Below, piece after piece: positions 9,092-19,217 of a DNA stretch of 64,000 bases. Origin of the DNA: Thraustochytrium sp. TN22. Its lineage: Eukaryota; Sar; Bigyra; Thraustochytrida; Thraustochytriidae. The DNA is taken from positions 62,001-126,000 of the forward strand of contig JABLUY010000067.1 in NCBI GenBank assembly GCA_013306675.1, given 5' to 3'. Position 1 is the first letter of the stretch. Each line of letters opens with the position of its first letter. The notes under the pieces are model-generated. The model did no database searches and was not told the DNA's origin. It saw only the letters and a list, made by a program, of their open reading frames with translations. Made by a program: the position numbers and the translations under genes.

Positions 9092-12000
9092 CGACGACGA
9101 CGACGACGACGACGATTCTGAAGACCGGGAGTGGAGTGCGGCGCGCTACGGGCAGCGAGGCCGCGACGTGGGCAAGGACGACATTGTCGATGACGATGAC
9201 GACGACAGTGACGGCGCCGTGGACGCAGCAGATCCTCTGCGAGACACATCGCCTCAACGCGGGACGGCCAAATCAGATTCCGGCGGCGATGCGCGTGTGC
9301 TCTTCCGATTCGAACTGGCGGAGGACCGCGAGCTGGTGCTGACCCAGCTAGACGCCGAGCTGGTGGACCTGATTGTGTCGACGACGCGCATCTCCGACAC
9401 GGGCGCAGAGGAAATGTACAGCCTGTTTTTGAACGCGGTGGCAGCGGACGGGGCGTCAGACCTCTCCAAGGCTGTCTTCGATCGATGCATCCGCGATCTG
9501 GTGCCAGGGCGACGCCTGGGCAAGCAGGAGCAGCGATACCTGTCGTACACGTTCTCAACGTTCTTTTACGCGTTCGATCGCGCGAGCGAGGACCGCGTGC
9601 CGGTAGATGAGTTTCTCAGCGGTTTCATGCTACTGGCCAGCGGCACCAAGTCGCAGAAGCTCTCGCTAGCGTTTTCGCTCTTTGATACGGATGGCGACGG
9701 CGCGGTCGACTCCATTGCCCTGGTCCGCTTTCTGCGCTCGTTCCTGACCTTCCTCTTCGCGCTGCAAAAGGATGCGCCCAAGCTGGACGCGGAGGAGATC
9801 TACTCCACCATCGACCGCACTGGCGTCGAGGTGGCGCGCGCCATCTATCGGTACCTGGGCAAGGCGGACCGCTCGCAGGTGAGCTTCCAGGAGTTCGGCG
9901 ACTGGTACAACGCGGCAGGCCACTCAGCCATCCCGTGGATCGAGCTGCTGGATCTCGGCAAGTGGCCGCTATCGCGCAGCCAGGCCTCGCCGGACGCGCA
10001 GCGCGGTTCGGCGGCACGCCGTACCGAGGCTGTGGCCCCGGAGGCCGGGTCGGTCGCGGCCGCCGAGGAGCGCCTGGTCTTTTTGGTTCCGCTGCGCGCG
10101 GGCGCCAGCGCCGGGGCCCCGCCGCGGGCCTCGCTCGAGATCAAGACGAGCGACGTGGCCTGCATCGAGGACCTGCTCTCGTGGACGCGTCTGGACGCCG
10201 CGGACGCCGACGAGCTGCACGCCGCGCTGGTGCGCGTCTCGCGCGGCTCAGACATCTCCATCGACAGCGCCTCATTCCTGCGCGCGCTGCGCGAACTGCA
10301 CGCTGTGGCGGCCGCGTCCGCCTCGGTGGGCCCGCCGCAGCGCGAGGTGGGCGCGGAGTTCGCGCGCGCGGAGCGCAAGCTGCTTGCGTTCTTCAAGCTC
10401 TTCGAGGCGGCCGACAAAAACCGCGCGGCGACGGACCAGGTGGCCAGCGCCCTCAGTCTGCTGTCGCAGGGCAACAAGAGCGATAAGCTGGCGGTCGGCT
10501 TTGCGCTCTTCGACCGCGACCGCGACGGCGCGCTCTCGCAGGCGGAGCTCACGCGCTTTCTCACCTCGCTGTTGCTTGGCCTGCACGGGCTTACGGCCGT
10601 GGCAGGACGCGAGAGCGCTTCGCGGATGCAGGCCGTCTCGGCGGCCGCGGCTACCGAGGCGGCGGCCGCCGTGAGTTCGTACCTGCAGGCGGACCAGGGG
10701 CGCGCGCGGGGGTCGCCGGTCTCCTTCGAGGACTTTGCGCAGTGGTACGCCGAGGGCGGCGGTTGTGAGCTGATCCCGTGGGTGGAGCTCTTCGACCTGG
10801 CCAAGTGGCCCCTGGGCGGGCCGCCGCTCTCGGCCGCCGCCGCCGGCGGCGGCGGCGGCGGCAGCGGCAGCGCGGATTCTGGTGACCTTACGGCCTCCGC
10901 CGCGGGCGAAAAGAATGGCGGCGGTGATGAGGATTGGTCACGAGGGTCTGACGCGCCGGTGCTGGACTTTCAGGTGGGCGGCGATGCGGACGTGGACCTG
11001 CGCATTTCACGACGCGACGCGCACTTCGTACTAGACGTGGCGTCGAGCACCGGGCTGCGGCTCATGACGGCGGCGAGCCTGCAGGCGCACCTGCTGCAGT
11101 ACTCTGTGCGCCGCGGCGGTCTGCCTGTACTGCAGATCGAGTCGTACATGGCGATGGTGAATGACTTGCTGGACCGCGCGCCCTCGCAGCCGGCGCGCGT
11201 GCGGCAGCGGCTCATGCGCACCTTCGTCACGATCTTCGGCTTACTGGAGACGCAGGCTTCGGTGGGCCGGGGCACGGTGCGCTTCAATGCGGTCTTTTGC
11301 GGCTTGCTTCTTTACACAGCCGGGCGCAAGAGCGACAAGTTCAACTTTGCCTTTTCCAGCTTTGACGAGGACCGCGACGGAAGCCTGACCCGCGCGCAGC
11401 TGCACGGCTTCTTGCTGGCCTTCCTCATGGGCCTGCGCGCGCTCTCAGCCTGCAGCGGCCGGCGTACGGGCCCCGTCTCGCAGGAAGACGCGGCGGACTT
11501 TGAGCGCCTCTCCGACGCCACCGTCCTGCTCGCCGGCCTCATTCTCACACAGACGGCATCGGTCCGCAGTCGCTCGGATGCCATCAGCTTTGAGGAGTTC
11601 TGCGCCTGGTACACGGACGGCGGCTTTCACCACATGGCGTGGCTTGAGCTGCTTGACCTGCGCAAGTGGCAGCACGTCCTGGACCACGCGTCCAGCGTCG
11701 ACCCCGCTGCCGCGAGCGCCGGCACTGGCACCGGTACCGGCACCGGTACCGGCACCGGCTCCGGCTCCGGCACGTTGGGCGGGGTTTGCGTCGACCTAGG
11801 CGAAGCGGAGGTGCGCGAGGACGAGGAGGATGTCATGTTTCGCTTCGTGCTCACGTCCGCTGGCGCGGAGATGGAGTTCCACAGGCACGACGTGGTGCAG
11901 CTACACCGGCTGCTGCAGGCGTCGGGGCTGCACGAGCAGCCGGCGAACGAGGTCTACAAGGCCCTGGCCCTGGCAGGCGAGCGCGTGGCGGAGTCGGATG

Positions 12001-12536
12001 GCGAGGGCTTCGTGCTAAGTCGGTCCTCCTTCCACCAGGTGGTGCGCCAGCTCATTCCAGGCAGCAAGCTTTCAGATGCTGACAAGGCAACGTTTTCGGT
12101 GCTGCTCTCCAGCATCTTTGCGGCCTTTGACCGCGCCTCAAGCCGGCAGGTGCCCCTTGTGGACTTTGCCTGCGGCTTCACGGTGCTTGCCTCCGGATCA
12201 AAGAGCGACAAGCTGGCACACGCCTTTGACCGATTCGACCGCGCTCGCCAAGGCGCGCTCTCGGCGACACTCTTTGCGCGCTTCCTCGGCTGCTTCCTCA
12301 CCTTTTTACTGGCTCTCAACGACGAGGCCTGCCGCCGGCCCGCCGGCGAGGTCTGGCGCGTTGTGGACGACTGCGTTCGCGAGGTCACGGCGCGCGTTTT
12401 CGCCGACCTCAAGCTAGACCCCTCCGCCAGCACTGGCATCACCTTTGAGCAGATTGCCACCTGGTATACGCAAGGCGGCCATGAGGTAGTCCCGTGGCTC
12501 GAGCTCCTCTCCGTGTCCAAATGGCCGGAGCTGTGA
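7782..12536 (+). CDS. Giant protein of five EF-hand modules
   Basis: A single 1584-residue frame holds five tandem modules. A complete module opens with a beta-like RF-x-L segment, continues with helices, then a calcium-sensor-type EF-hand region, and closes with WY-x3-G-x4-PW-(I/V/L)-EL. One clear calcium loop per module starts at residues 250, 635, 911, 1195 and 1486 (DMNRDG, DTDGDG, DRDRDG, DEDRDG, DRARQG). Only the third has the canonical Glu at loop position 12. The fifth has lost the ligands at positions 3 and 5. A run of about 27 Asp, broken by a few other residues, lies near residue 420-445 between modules 1 and 2. A Gly-Thr/Gly-Ser linker (codons at about 11720-11770) lies before module 5. 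The N-terminal 85 residues look like a small ubiquitin-like or beta-rich domain. The EF-hands suggest calcium sensing. No enzyme domain is visible and I do not recognise a named orthologue. Confidence 0.85.
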
Positions 12537-13179
12537 TGATGTGACAAAACAATCGCAGAAGATACGTGAATCTCTCATGTTCTATGTGGGGACCGTTGTC
12601 GAATCAATTCGTCTTCAGAAGGCGATTGTTGCAATGTCGTGGTGAGTTGCGAGCGTTGTCCTGTTTCTTCTTGCTCAAATTGTTCGTCTTCATGGTGGAA
12701 CGGGAGTGCGTTCTCAGTCAAGCACACGTTCTCAGTCAAGCACATGCGAACACTTTGAGCGTTGTGTCGTCAGGTTGTTATGGAAGGACTGGTAAAGTGG
12801 TGGCAGAAACTATCACAATGATGTGGCAAACGAAAAAGAAGCCCCGCCCCTCCACCGCTTTCGCGGCAGAGCGGTCGAGGGGGGGGGGGGAGGAGGCTGC
12901 CGGCGGGTCTCATCTCGACCGTGGGCTCGACGACCCTGTTATCCTCATTGATCGGCCTCCATCCGTTGAAAGAGGGCATGCTTACAAACTAATTGATGGG
13001 CAGCATCGCGGTGCAGCCTCCCAAGCAAATCGTATCTCGCCGTTGGGCCTACGACGAGAACCGAGACAATCACTTTTGAAACTTGAGGCTGTTCATGGTC
13101 AAGGAGCAGGCTCAATCGCGCCTCGTAACTACTACGAGTATCGTGGAACAACCCCCCTCCCGCGGGGCCGTTAAGGTCG
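12537..13179. other. Convergent spacer between EF-hand gene and transposase-like gene
   Basis: No gene is supported. An exact 18-bp unit is repeated in tandem at 12709-12726 and 12727-12744, and a G10 tract lies near 12881. An open frame across it (12566-13174) has no recognisable domain and is probably chance. Confidence 0.4.
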
Positions 13180-16100
13180 TCAAGCGCCGTGGAGCTTGCC
13201 GCAGATCTTGGGCACGTGAGCGATACGCACCTCTGGGTCATCATGAAACGATTGGAAACAGTGCTTGCAAATGGCCGCGTCGCATCCGAGGCACCATCTG
13301 TTCGTCTTGTTCGCGCGCCGGCGGTGCGAATCGGGATCCTTGCCCTGCCGACAGAGCGTGCAGCATACGACGCACAAGGCTCGCTTCGTTCCTCGGGATA
13401 TAAAATGGTGCACGCCGACCTTGCGCCGCTTGAGAATGGCCGGGAGATTGGTGTTGCGGTAAGACTTGGACCCCGGGTGGCTCGACTCCTCGGCTACGAT
13501 GGGGACCTCTTCGTCAGGCTTGAGGGAGGCCAAGGGACTCGCCGCCTCCTTCCTCCTTTTCTTCGTCGCTGGCGGGGAGGCCGCGGCGAGACTCTCCGCC
13601 ACCGCCTCTGTGGATGGCGGAGAACTCGCCGCGTTGCTCGTCTCGCGCTGCATGCGCGGGTTGCCCATGAGCGCGCGCATCATGAGCCGAGGGCTTTGGA
13701 GATCGCCGAGGAGCGCGTCCAGAAACCTCCGGAACTGATCCTCGTAATTCCCTTGGATTTGAGTCCACGACTCGTAGCTGTCGCACGTTGCGATGAGGTC
13801 CTCGTTTCTCGCCAGTTGCCAAAGGCGAAAGGCATTCTGGAGGCTGTACTCGAAGTAGGTCTGGAAGATGGTCCCGTGCGTCTTCATCCTGGCCGTGCGC
13901 CGAGGGCGGCCCCAGAGGACTTGGCGAAAGGTGGTATGCCTCGAGTGGTGCTCCCAAGGTGATGCGCTCAAGGGGATGATCTTGCTTGCCCGAGGCGGCG
14001 TACCATGAGCGATAACGTCCGCGCTGTGGGCGCGCCAGAGCGAAAGGTAGAGCTCCGCGGTGTAGTGGTCCACGGCAGCACCGTGAATGCCGCTGCCGTC
14101 GTCACCGTAAATGCCGCTGCCGTCGTCGCCGAGGTCGGGGATTGGCTCCGCGGTCGGGTTGTAGGCGAAGCCCATGTACTCGGCTCCTAGCGCAGCAAGG
14201 TAGCTGCGCCAGGCGCGACGCTGCTCAGCCGAGACCTGGACGAGCACGACCTGGCAGATGCCATGATTGCAGGTCGTGTAGAGCTGCATCACGTATGGAA
14301 CATCGAGGGTTGCTGCATGGTGCACGCAGCGCGCCCGATCCTCGGGGTCGGGCACGCACGCGAGGAAGTCGTCGGACCCGCAGACGCACTCCTTGAAACG
14401 GCCCTGCTCCTTGATTCGGGCATCGTCCGGCTCCTCGTAAAAATCCATGGATTTGCCCGCTCTGCATACCAGCACGAAGGGAGAGTCGCATGTGGGCCCT
14501 TGGTTGGGGCTGTCCCGCAGAAGAACTCCGCAGCCATGATTCGCGGCGGCAACGAAGGGGGCTTGGCGCCACGCAACGAGTCCATGCTGGCGAATACCAT
14601 GAATGGTAATCCGGCCCTGTGCCAGCTTGCCCACGGCGGAAGTCACCCACTCCGGAGAGGTATTCACCGCCGGGCCCCTATCTTCCTGGGTCAGTTGTTT
14701 GTACCACAGAGGAAACAAGCGTCGAAGGAAGCTGCGCTGACGCTGTGCAAATGGGAGGGGTCTTTTCGAGTCTCCTTCCGGGGCCGCGGGGTGGCCTTCG
14801 CCGCCGTGAACTGCAGGATGCCCCGGCGGCAGCGCGGCCGTGCGTGCGGCGTGGCCGCTGCTCGGGTCCAGGCACGCCGCAGCTCTCGCAGCTGCGTGCA
14901 ACGACTTGAGCTCCTCCGTGCGGATGAAGTCAGCCTCGGAAGAAGCCACGCAGGCAAGAGCGATAGACGCCGTCGCCCGGAAGAGGCGCGAGAGGCACCA
15001 GTCGGTCATCGCCCAGGTGCTAGTCCCTTGGTCGCTCGTCAGCCTGTAGATGCGGGAGTCCACTTCGTCGAGCAGCGCCTCCGCCTGGCGCTTTGGCGAG
15101 GCGCCCGCCGCAAGCCGTGGCGGGGGGCGTGCATGTTCGATGCGTTTGACGCCGCCGGGAGCGGTCCGGTCGACGCCGTCGGGCTTCACCTCATACGCCC
15201 ATGTATGGCCCATCCATGCGGGCACATTGGTGACGAGGCGGGACTTGCGAGATGTGGGCAGGGTGTGCCTCGAGATGATTGCTGCAATCCTCGCGTCTTC
15301 GTTGTCGGGGCCCGGCCAAGGGGCTGTGGCGACGTACACCGCGCGGACGCCGGAAGGCACCCGCACGCAGTCTGCGAAGTCACTTTCCGCCCGAACCGCG
15401 TCCGCGTCCACGAACGGAAAGGTCTGCGTCCGCCTGCACCTGCCCGCAAAGCGGACGCCCAACTTCGTGAGCATCTGCAGAAGGTCGGTGCGCCGCTTAA
15501 GGTTCTCAGCGCGCGCGAGCGCCAGGTAGCCTGGGTTGAAGAAGACCGTGAGGTCCTTGGCGTTTGCCGTCTGCGACGCCTGCGGCCCATCGCCAATGAG
15601 GCGCTCAAGCGATTCCTGAAGGATATCAGCAACCTTGCATTGCTCGGTCTCAAGCCGGCTCTGCAAGATGATGCCCGTCATCCTGGACGCGACGACGTGG
15701 ATGACCGGCTTGAGCTTGTTGGACTTTGTGTAGACGAGACGAGCACCATAGTGCTCCCACCATAGGTCTGCATAGGGAAGCTTGTCCGTGGCGAGGTTGA
15801 TCGCCGTCACGCGTGGCACGAAGAATAGGTCCGTCCAGCAGGTGCGCGCGTTCTCCTCCATTTCGTGGACCAGGGGGTGCATGGACCACGGTTCTGGGCT
15901 CTTCAAATCATGCGCCATGGCGAGCTGCACCTTGCTGTAGCCGGCGACGGACCTGGGTTGCCAGTGTTTCGGAGGGTACTCCATGATCGTCGTGAGAGGT
16001 TCCTTAATCCCGTCGGACTGGAGCATACACCCGTGCAGGAGCAGCTCGATTGTCATGAAGTCGTACACGTCATCTGCGGAGACTGAGAGCTTCCGTGCCG

Positions 16101-16593
16101 GCTTTTTCGACTCGTTGTAGTCCGACGCAGAGGCCTGGAGCCACGCCGTAAAGTGCCGGAGGAAGCTGTCGGGAAGCGCCAAGTGAAAGGCGTCCAGCGC
16201 AGTGAGCGTCGCGCCGCCCCCCTGGACTCGGGCCCTGGCGCGGGCACGCTCCAGGATTGCCTTCGACTCGACGCGCAATGACTCGAGCATTTCCGTGCCA
16301 TAAGGGTTGTATACCAGGTCCACCGCCCCGACCGGTCTCGTCACGCCTGGGTGGCCATTGTGGTACGCCGCACCGCGCTCCGAGAAGGACTCGAAGAGCC
16401 ACGGCCCACGGCCCTGTAGGTCGATGCTCTTGCCGACGTTGTCGGCCTCCAAGTCGGGATCCTCCACGTCGCTGTCAGACTCCGCCTCCGAGCTTGTCTC
16501 GGCCAGGTCCGGGACCTCGCCCGTGTCAGAGTTACGGAGGTGCTCGTCGAGTCTAGCCTCATGTATCCAGTGCGTTGTCGCGTCGGCCATCAT
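13180..16593 (-). CDS. PiggyBac-like transposase-derived protein with C-terminal zinc finger
   Basis: The 1137-residue frame starts at the ATG pair at 16593. Any longer reading would have to start at GTG. The N-terminal 60 residues are acidic (EAESDSDVED). The core resembles the DDE_Tnp_1_7 (piggyBac) fold. A first-Asp region (INLATDKLPY, D270) is followed by KSNKLKPVIHVVASRMTGII, like the family's KP-x-KWG...TGY block. About 80 residues later comes the second block (LTVFFNPGYL), where the Asp-Asn of active enzymes reads Phe352-Asn353. A late block (YFEYSLQNAFRLW) matches the family's final helix. The C-terminus is a cysteine-rich finger (CVVCCTLC, CLGCDAAICKHCF), as in piggyBac transposases. 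The third catalytic Asp could not be placed because of large insertions. An intact long frame with a substituted catalytic residue suggests domestication or a very divergent family. The function is inferred, not shown. Confidence 0.6.
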   Translation of the reverse strand: MMADATTHWIHEARLDEHLRNSDTGEVPDLAETSSEAESDSDVEDPDLEADNVGKSIDLQGRGPWLFESFSERGAAYHNGHPGVTRPVGAVDLVYNPYGTEMLESLRVESKAILERARARARVQGGGATLTALDAFHLALPDSFLRHFTAWLQASASDYNESKKPARKLSVSADDVYDFMTIELLLHGCMLQSDGIKEPLTTIMEYPPKHWQPRSVAGYSKVQLAMAHDLKSPEPWSMHPLVHEMEENARTCWTDLFFVPRVTAINLATDKLPYADLWWEHYGARLVYTKSNKLKPVIHVVASRMTGIILQSRLETEQCKVADILQESLERLIGDGPQASQTANAKDLTVFFNPGYLALARAENLKRRTDLLQMLTKLGVRFAGRCRRTQTFPFVDADAVRAESDFADCVRVPSGVRAVYVATAPWPGPDNEDARIAAIISRHTLPTSRKSRLVTNVPAWMGHTWAYEVKPDGVDRTAPGGVKRIEHARPPPRLAAGASPKRQAEALLDEVDSRIYRLTSDQGTSTWAMTDWCLSRLFRATASIALACVASSEADFIRTEELKSLHAAARAAACLDPSSGHAARTAALPPGHPAVHGGEGHPAAPEGDSKRPLPFAQRQRSFLRRLFPLWYKQLTQEDRGPAVNTSPEWVTSAVGKLAQGRITIHGIRQHGLVAWRQAPFVAAANHGCGVLLRDSPNQGPTCDSPFVLVCRAGKSMDFYEEPDDARIKEQGRFKECVCGSDDFLACVPDPEDRARCVHHAATLDVPYVMQLYTTCNHGICQVVLVQVSAEQRRAWRSYLAALGAEYMGFAYNPTAEPIPDLGDDGSGIYGDDGSGIHGAAVDHYTAELYLSLWRAHSADVIAHGTPPRASKIIPLSASPWEHHSRHTTFRQVLWGRPRRTARMKTHGTIFQTYFEYSLQNAFRLWQLARNEDLIATCDSYESWTQIQGNYEDQFRRFLDALLGDLQSPRLMMRALMGNPRMQRETSNAASSPPSTEAVAESLAAASPPATKKRRKEAASPLASLKPDEEVPIVAEESSHPGSKSYRNTNLPAILKRRKVGVHHFISRGTKRALCVVCCTLCRQGKDPDSHRRRANKTNRWCLGCDAAICKHCFQSFHDDPEVRIAHVPKICGKLHGA

Positions 16594-17429
16594 GAAGCGG
16601 GCCTTCTCTCCGAGGCGATGAGCCGCCCGAGGCCTCGGGCGCGCGCGCAGCGCGCCGCGCCTCCTTCCAGCCGCCCGCTCACCCGCCAGCGCCGTCGCGG
16701 CCGCGCCGCGTCGAGCTTGGGGGTTTTGGGATTGGAGCGACCGTGCAGTGACCACGGCCGGGCAGGTTAACCACCACGGGCCCGGTGGTTAGCTTTCCGC
16801 ATCCGAATCCAGGCTACCAGGGAGTGACAGACATCCCGCCCGCGAGGCGACGCTCCACTGCTGCAGGCTAGGGCGATGCGCGGCGATGCCGACAAAGAAG
16901 AAGCGACGATACGGCCGGCGGGTCTCGCCACCAAAAGAGCGCAAGAAGGAGGCGGCGGCGGCGGCGACGATGTGACGGCAAGCACATAACAGGAGGAGGT
17001 GGTCGAAGTGCTCACTGGGCCAAAAGTGCTCATTGGCGAAAAGCTCATCAGAAGTGAAAGGAAATGCGTTTTGGCTAGACTTGGGGTGTGCGACATGCTG
17101 AGGCGGCTACAAAGGGGCTCGGTGCAGGTGTTCTCCTCCTCCTCCTCGAAGGCGAAGAAAGCTGCAGCGGCTTCCCCCCCCCCCCCTCCGACCTCAATCA
17201 CAATACTTGACGGGCGTTTTGTTCGTTTTGGGCGTGTGAGCGCGACCACGAGCGCTCGTTGCGACCTGTTCTGACGAGGCGGACTCGAGGACGGGCTCGA
17301 AAGGCTGGGTGTGGAAGTGGGCTACTATCGCTGAAAGGACGCCGGCCGGAATTTACGGGCTCGCTCAATCCCGCAAAAAGAGGGGAAAGGAGATGGGGAA
17401 GAGAGAGAGAGAGAGGGCGAGGCGCGCAC
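16594..17429. other. Spacer between transposase-like gene and ATAD3
   Basis: No gene is supported. It contains an imperfect inverted repeat at 16766-16793 (arms GTTAACCACC and GGTGGTTAGC), a C13-type tract near 17175, and a GA dinucleotide run at about 17400-17416 just past the ATAD3 stop. It should hold the promoter of the transposase-like gene and the 3' UTR of ATAD3. Confidence 0.4.
16766..16793. repeat. Imperfect inverted repeat upstream of the transposase-like gene
   Basis: Two 10-base arms with one mismatch (GTTAACCACC / GGTGGTTAGC) flank an 8-base GC centre, about 170 bases upstream of the transposase-like ATG. The left arm includes TTAA, the target of piggyBac elements. No matching copy was found at the other end of the gene, so it is not called a terminal repeat. 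Confidence 0.45.
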
Positions 17430-19217
17430 TTAGCGGCCCTCCCACTTCATCTTGGTCATGTGCTGCTCGAGGCTGTTGTCGAGCACGCCGTCGACAAGAG
17501 CCTTGGTAAGCACACAGTTGGCGGTGCCGTAGGCGGCGGCCTGCCAGCCAATGACGAGCTTGGAGATCTCACGGCCAGAGTAGCCGTCGATGCGCTTGGC
17601 GATGGAGGAGAGCATCTCGGAGTCGACGCCGTCGACGGTGATCTGCTGCGGGCCGCCGAACATGCCTGCGTTGGCGGACTTGGTGTTGTTGACGATGAGC
17701 TTGTCGAAGTAGAGCTTGAGCATGGCCTCGCGCTCAGCCGGGCCGGGGAGGTTGAAGGGCACGAGCTCGTCGGTACGGTCGTTGATGGCCCAGTCAAGCT
17801 GCTCGGGCTCGTTGGTGGCGTAGACAACCATGAAGTTCTTGGACTCGGTACCCGTGCGGTAGAGGAAGGCGTTGAGGGCGTTGCGCAGGTCCTCGGAGAG
17901 GTGCTCGCCGGTACGCTTGCGGAGGAAGGCATCGGCCTCGTCGATGAAGACGACGACGCCGCGGCGGCTGGTGTTGGCCCAGTCGAAGAGCTTGTGCATC
18001 TCGGTGACGGCGTCGCGGCCGAGGGGGGCAACGTCACCGCCGGTGAGGATAGCGTAGTCCATGCCGGAGGCCTGGGCGAGCTGCTTGGCGAAGAGCGTCT
18101 TACCGGTACCGGGCGGGCCGTAGAGCATGGTGTGGCGGTAGGGGGCGCCGTTCTTCTTGGTGTTGCTCGTGGTGACGGCGAGCGAGGTGAGGCGCTCCTG
18201 GAGCTTGGGCTCGACGACGATGCCGTCGAGGGCCTTGCCGGAGCCGCCGGCGAGGCGGCGCAGCGAGGAGATGGGGCTGCGCAGCGTCTCGAGCGGCGAG
18301 CGGCGCGAGGTCTCGCGCACCAGGGGCGGCTTGCCCATGCGGGCCTCGACGTAGCGGCCGAGCACGCCGGTGGAGACGCGCGCGCCGTAGACGCCGAGTG
18401 CGAGCATGGTCATGAGGCCGACGGTGGTGCCGAGCTTCTCGCGGTCGTGGAGGAAGCCGTTGACACCGTCGCCGATGATACGGCCGCCCTCGCGCACGCT
18501 CTCGAGCACGGTGGTGCGCATCTCGCGCGCCTGCATCTGGCTGCGCTGCATGTGCAGGTCCCAGTTCTTGCGCTCCTGGTCGGCCTTGCCGGCCATCTCG
18601 GCCTCGACGCGCGCCCGCTCGGTGTCCTTGCGCAGCTTGGCCTCGTACTCGGCCGTCTGGCGCTTCATGGACTCGACGCGCAGCTGGAACTCCTCCTCGC
18701 GCTTGAGCTGCTGCTCCTGCATGGCGCGCTGCGACTGCATCTGCTCCTGGTGCCGCTTGCGCGCCAGCTGGTCCGAGTAGTAGGCCTGCTCCTGCTTGAG
18801 CTTGTGGTCCTGCTGCAGCGTCTGGCGGCGCTCCTGCTCCTGCACGCGCGACTGCTCCACCTCGAAGGCCTTCTGGCGCGCGCGCATGGACTCGGCCTCG
18901 GCCTCGGCCTGCTTGCCGCGGCGCTCCTCCTTGAGCTTGGCGATGTTGACGGCCTCGGCCGCGTACTCGAGGCCCTGCAGCTCGCGCGCCGCCTTGGCCG
19001 CGCGCTCCAGCGACGTCGGGTCGAAGCCGCGCATCTCGCCCTTCTCCATCTTCACGGCCTCCTCAGCCGCGGCGTCCGCGAACACCTCGCTGGCCTTGGA
19101 CTCCGCCTTGTTCTGGCCCAGCGCCGCCGCGGCGGCCGCCGCCACGCCGGGCGCGGGCGCGGCCGCCGCGCCGCCGTCCTCCGCCTCCTCCTTCTTGCCA
19201 CCGCCGAAGGGCCACAT
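17430..19217 (-). CDS. ATAD3: ATAD3-type mitochondrial AAA+ ATPase
   Basis: The 595-residue protein matches ATAD3 in length and order. An alanine-rich N-terminus is followed by a long charged coiled coil (about residues 60-250), a short hydrophobic segment (about 265-285, LMTMLALGVYGARV), and one AAA+ domain. Walker A is GPPGTGKT near residue 368 and Walker B is VVVFIDEADAFL near residue 425. The family signature about residues 440-480 includes LNAFLYRTG and YATNEPEQLDWA. Known members span the inner mitochondrial membrane and organise nucleoids, membrane contact sites and cholesterol or lipid handling. The start (GAGG-ATG-TGGCCCTTCGG) encodes the short MWPFGG leader typical of the family. 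The stop lies shortly after the last AAA+ helix. A full-length frame on the opposite strand is a compositional shadow. Confidence 0.95.
   Translation of the reverse strand: MWPFGGGKKEEAEDGGAAAAPAPGVAAAAAAALGQNKAESKASEVFADAAAEEAVKMEKGEMRGFDPTSLERAAKAARELQGLEYAAEAVNIAKLKEERRGKQAEAEAESMRARQKAFEVEQSRVQEQERRQTLQQDHKLKQEQAYYSDQLARKRHQEQMQSQRAMQEQQLKREEEFQLRVESMKRQTAEYEAKLRKDTERARVEAEMAGKADQERKNWDLHMQRSQMQAREMRTTVLESVREGGRIIGDGVNGFLHDREKLGTTVGLMTMLALGVYGARVSTGVLGRYVEARMGKPPLVRETSRRSPLETLRSPISSLRRLAGGSGKALDGIVVEPKLQERLTSLAVTTSNTKKNGAPYRHTMLYGPPGTGKTLFAKQLAQASGMDYAILTGGDVAPLGRDAVTEMHKLFDWANTSRRGVVVFIDEADAFLRKRTGEHLSEDLRNALNAFLYRTGTESKNFMVVYATNEPEQLDWAINDRTDELVPFNLPGPAEREAMLKLYFDKLIVNNTKSANAGMFGGPQQITVDGVDSEMLSSIAKRIDGYSGREISKLVIGWQAAAYGTANCVLTKALVDGVLDNSLEQHMTKMKWEGR

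Noticed and set aside
12566-13174. 202-codon plus-strand frame between the EF-hand and transposase-like genes
   Set aside because: It has no domain or signal peptide, includes a G10 tract and a short tandem repeat, and looks like 3' UTR.
16594-16755. Longer start of the transposase-like protein
   Set aside because: The extended frame would begin at GTG and has no ATG. The first ATG is at 16593.
13171-16770. TTAA tetramers at 13171 and 16767 as piggyBac target sites of one element
   Set aside because: The sequences just inside the two TTAA sites do not match each other as inverted repeats, and one lies six bases from the stop codon.
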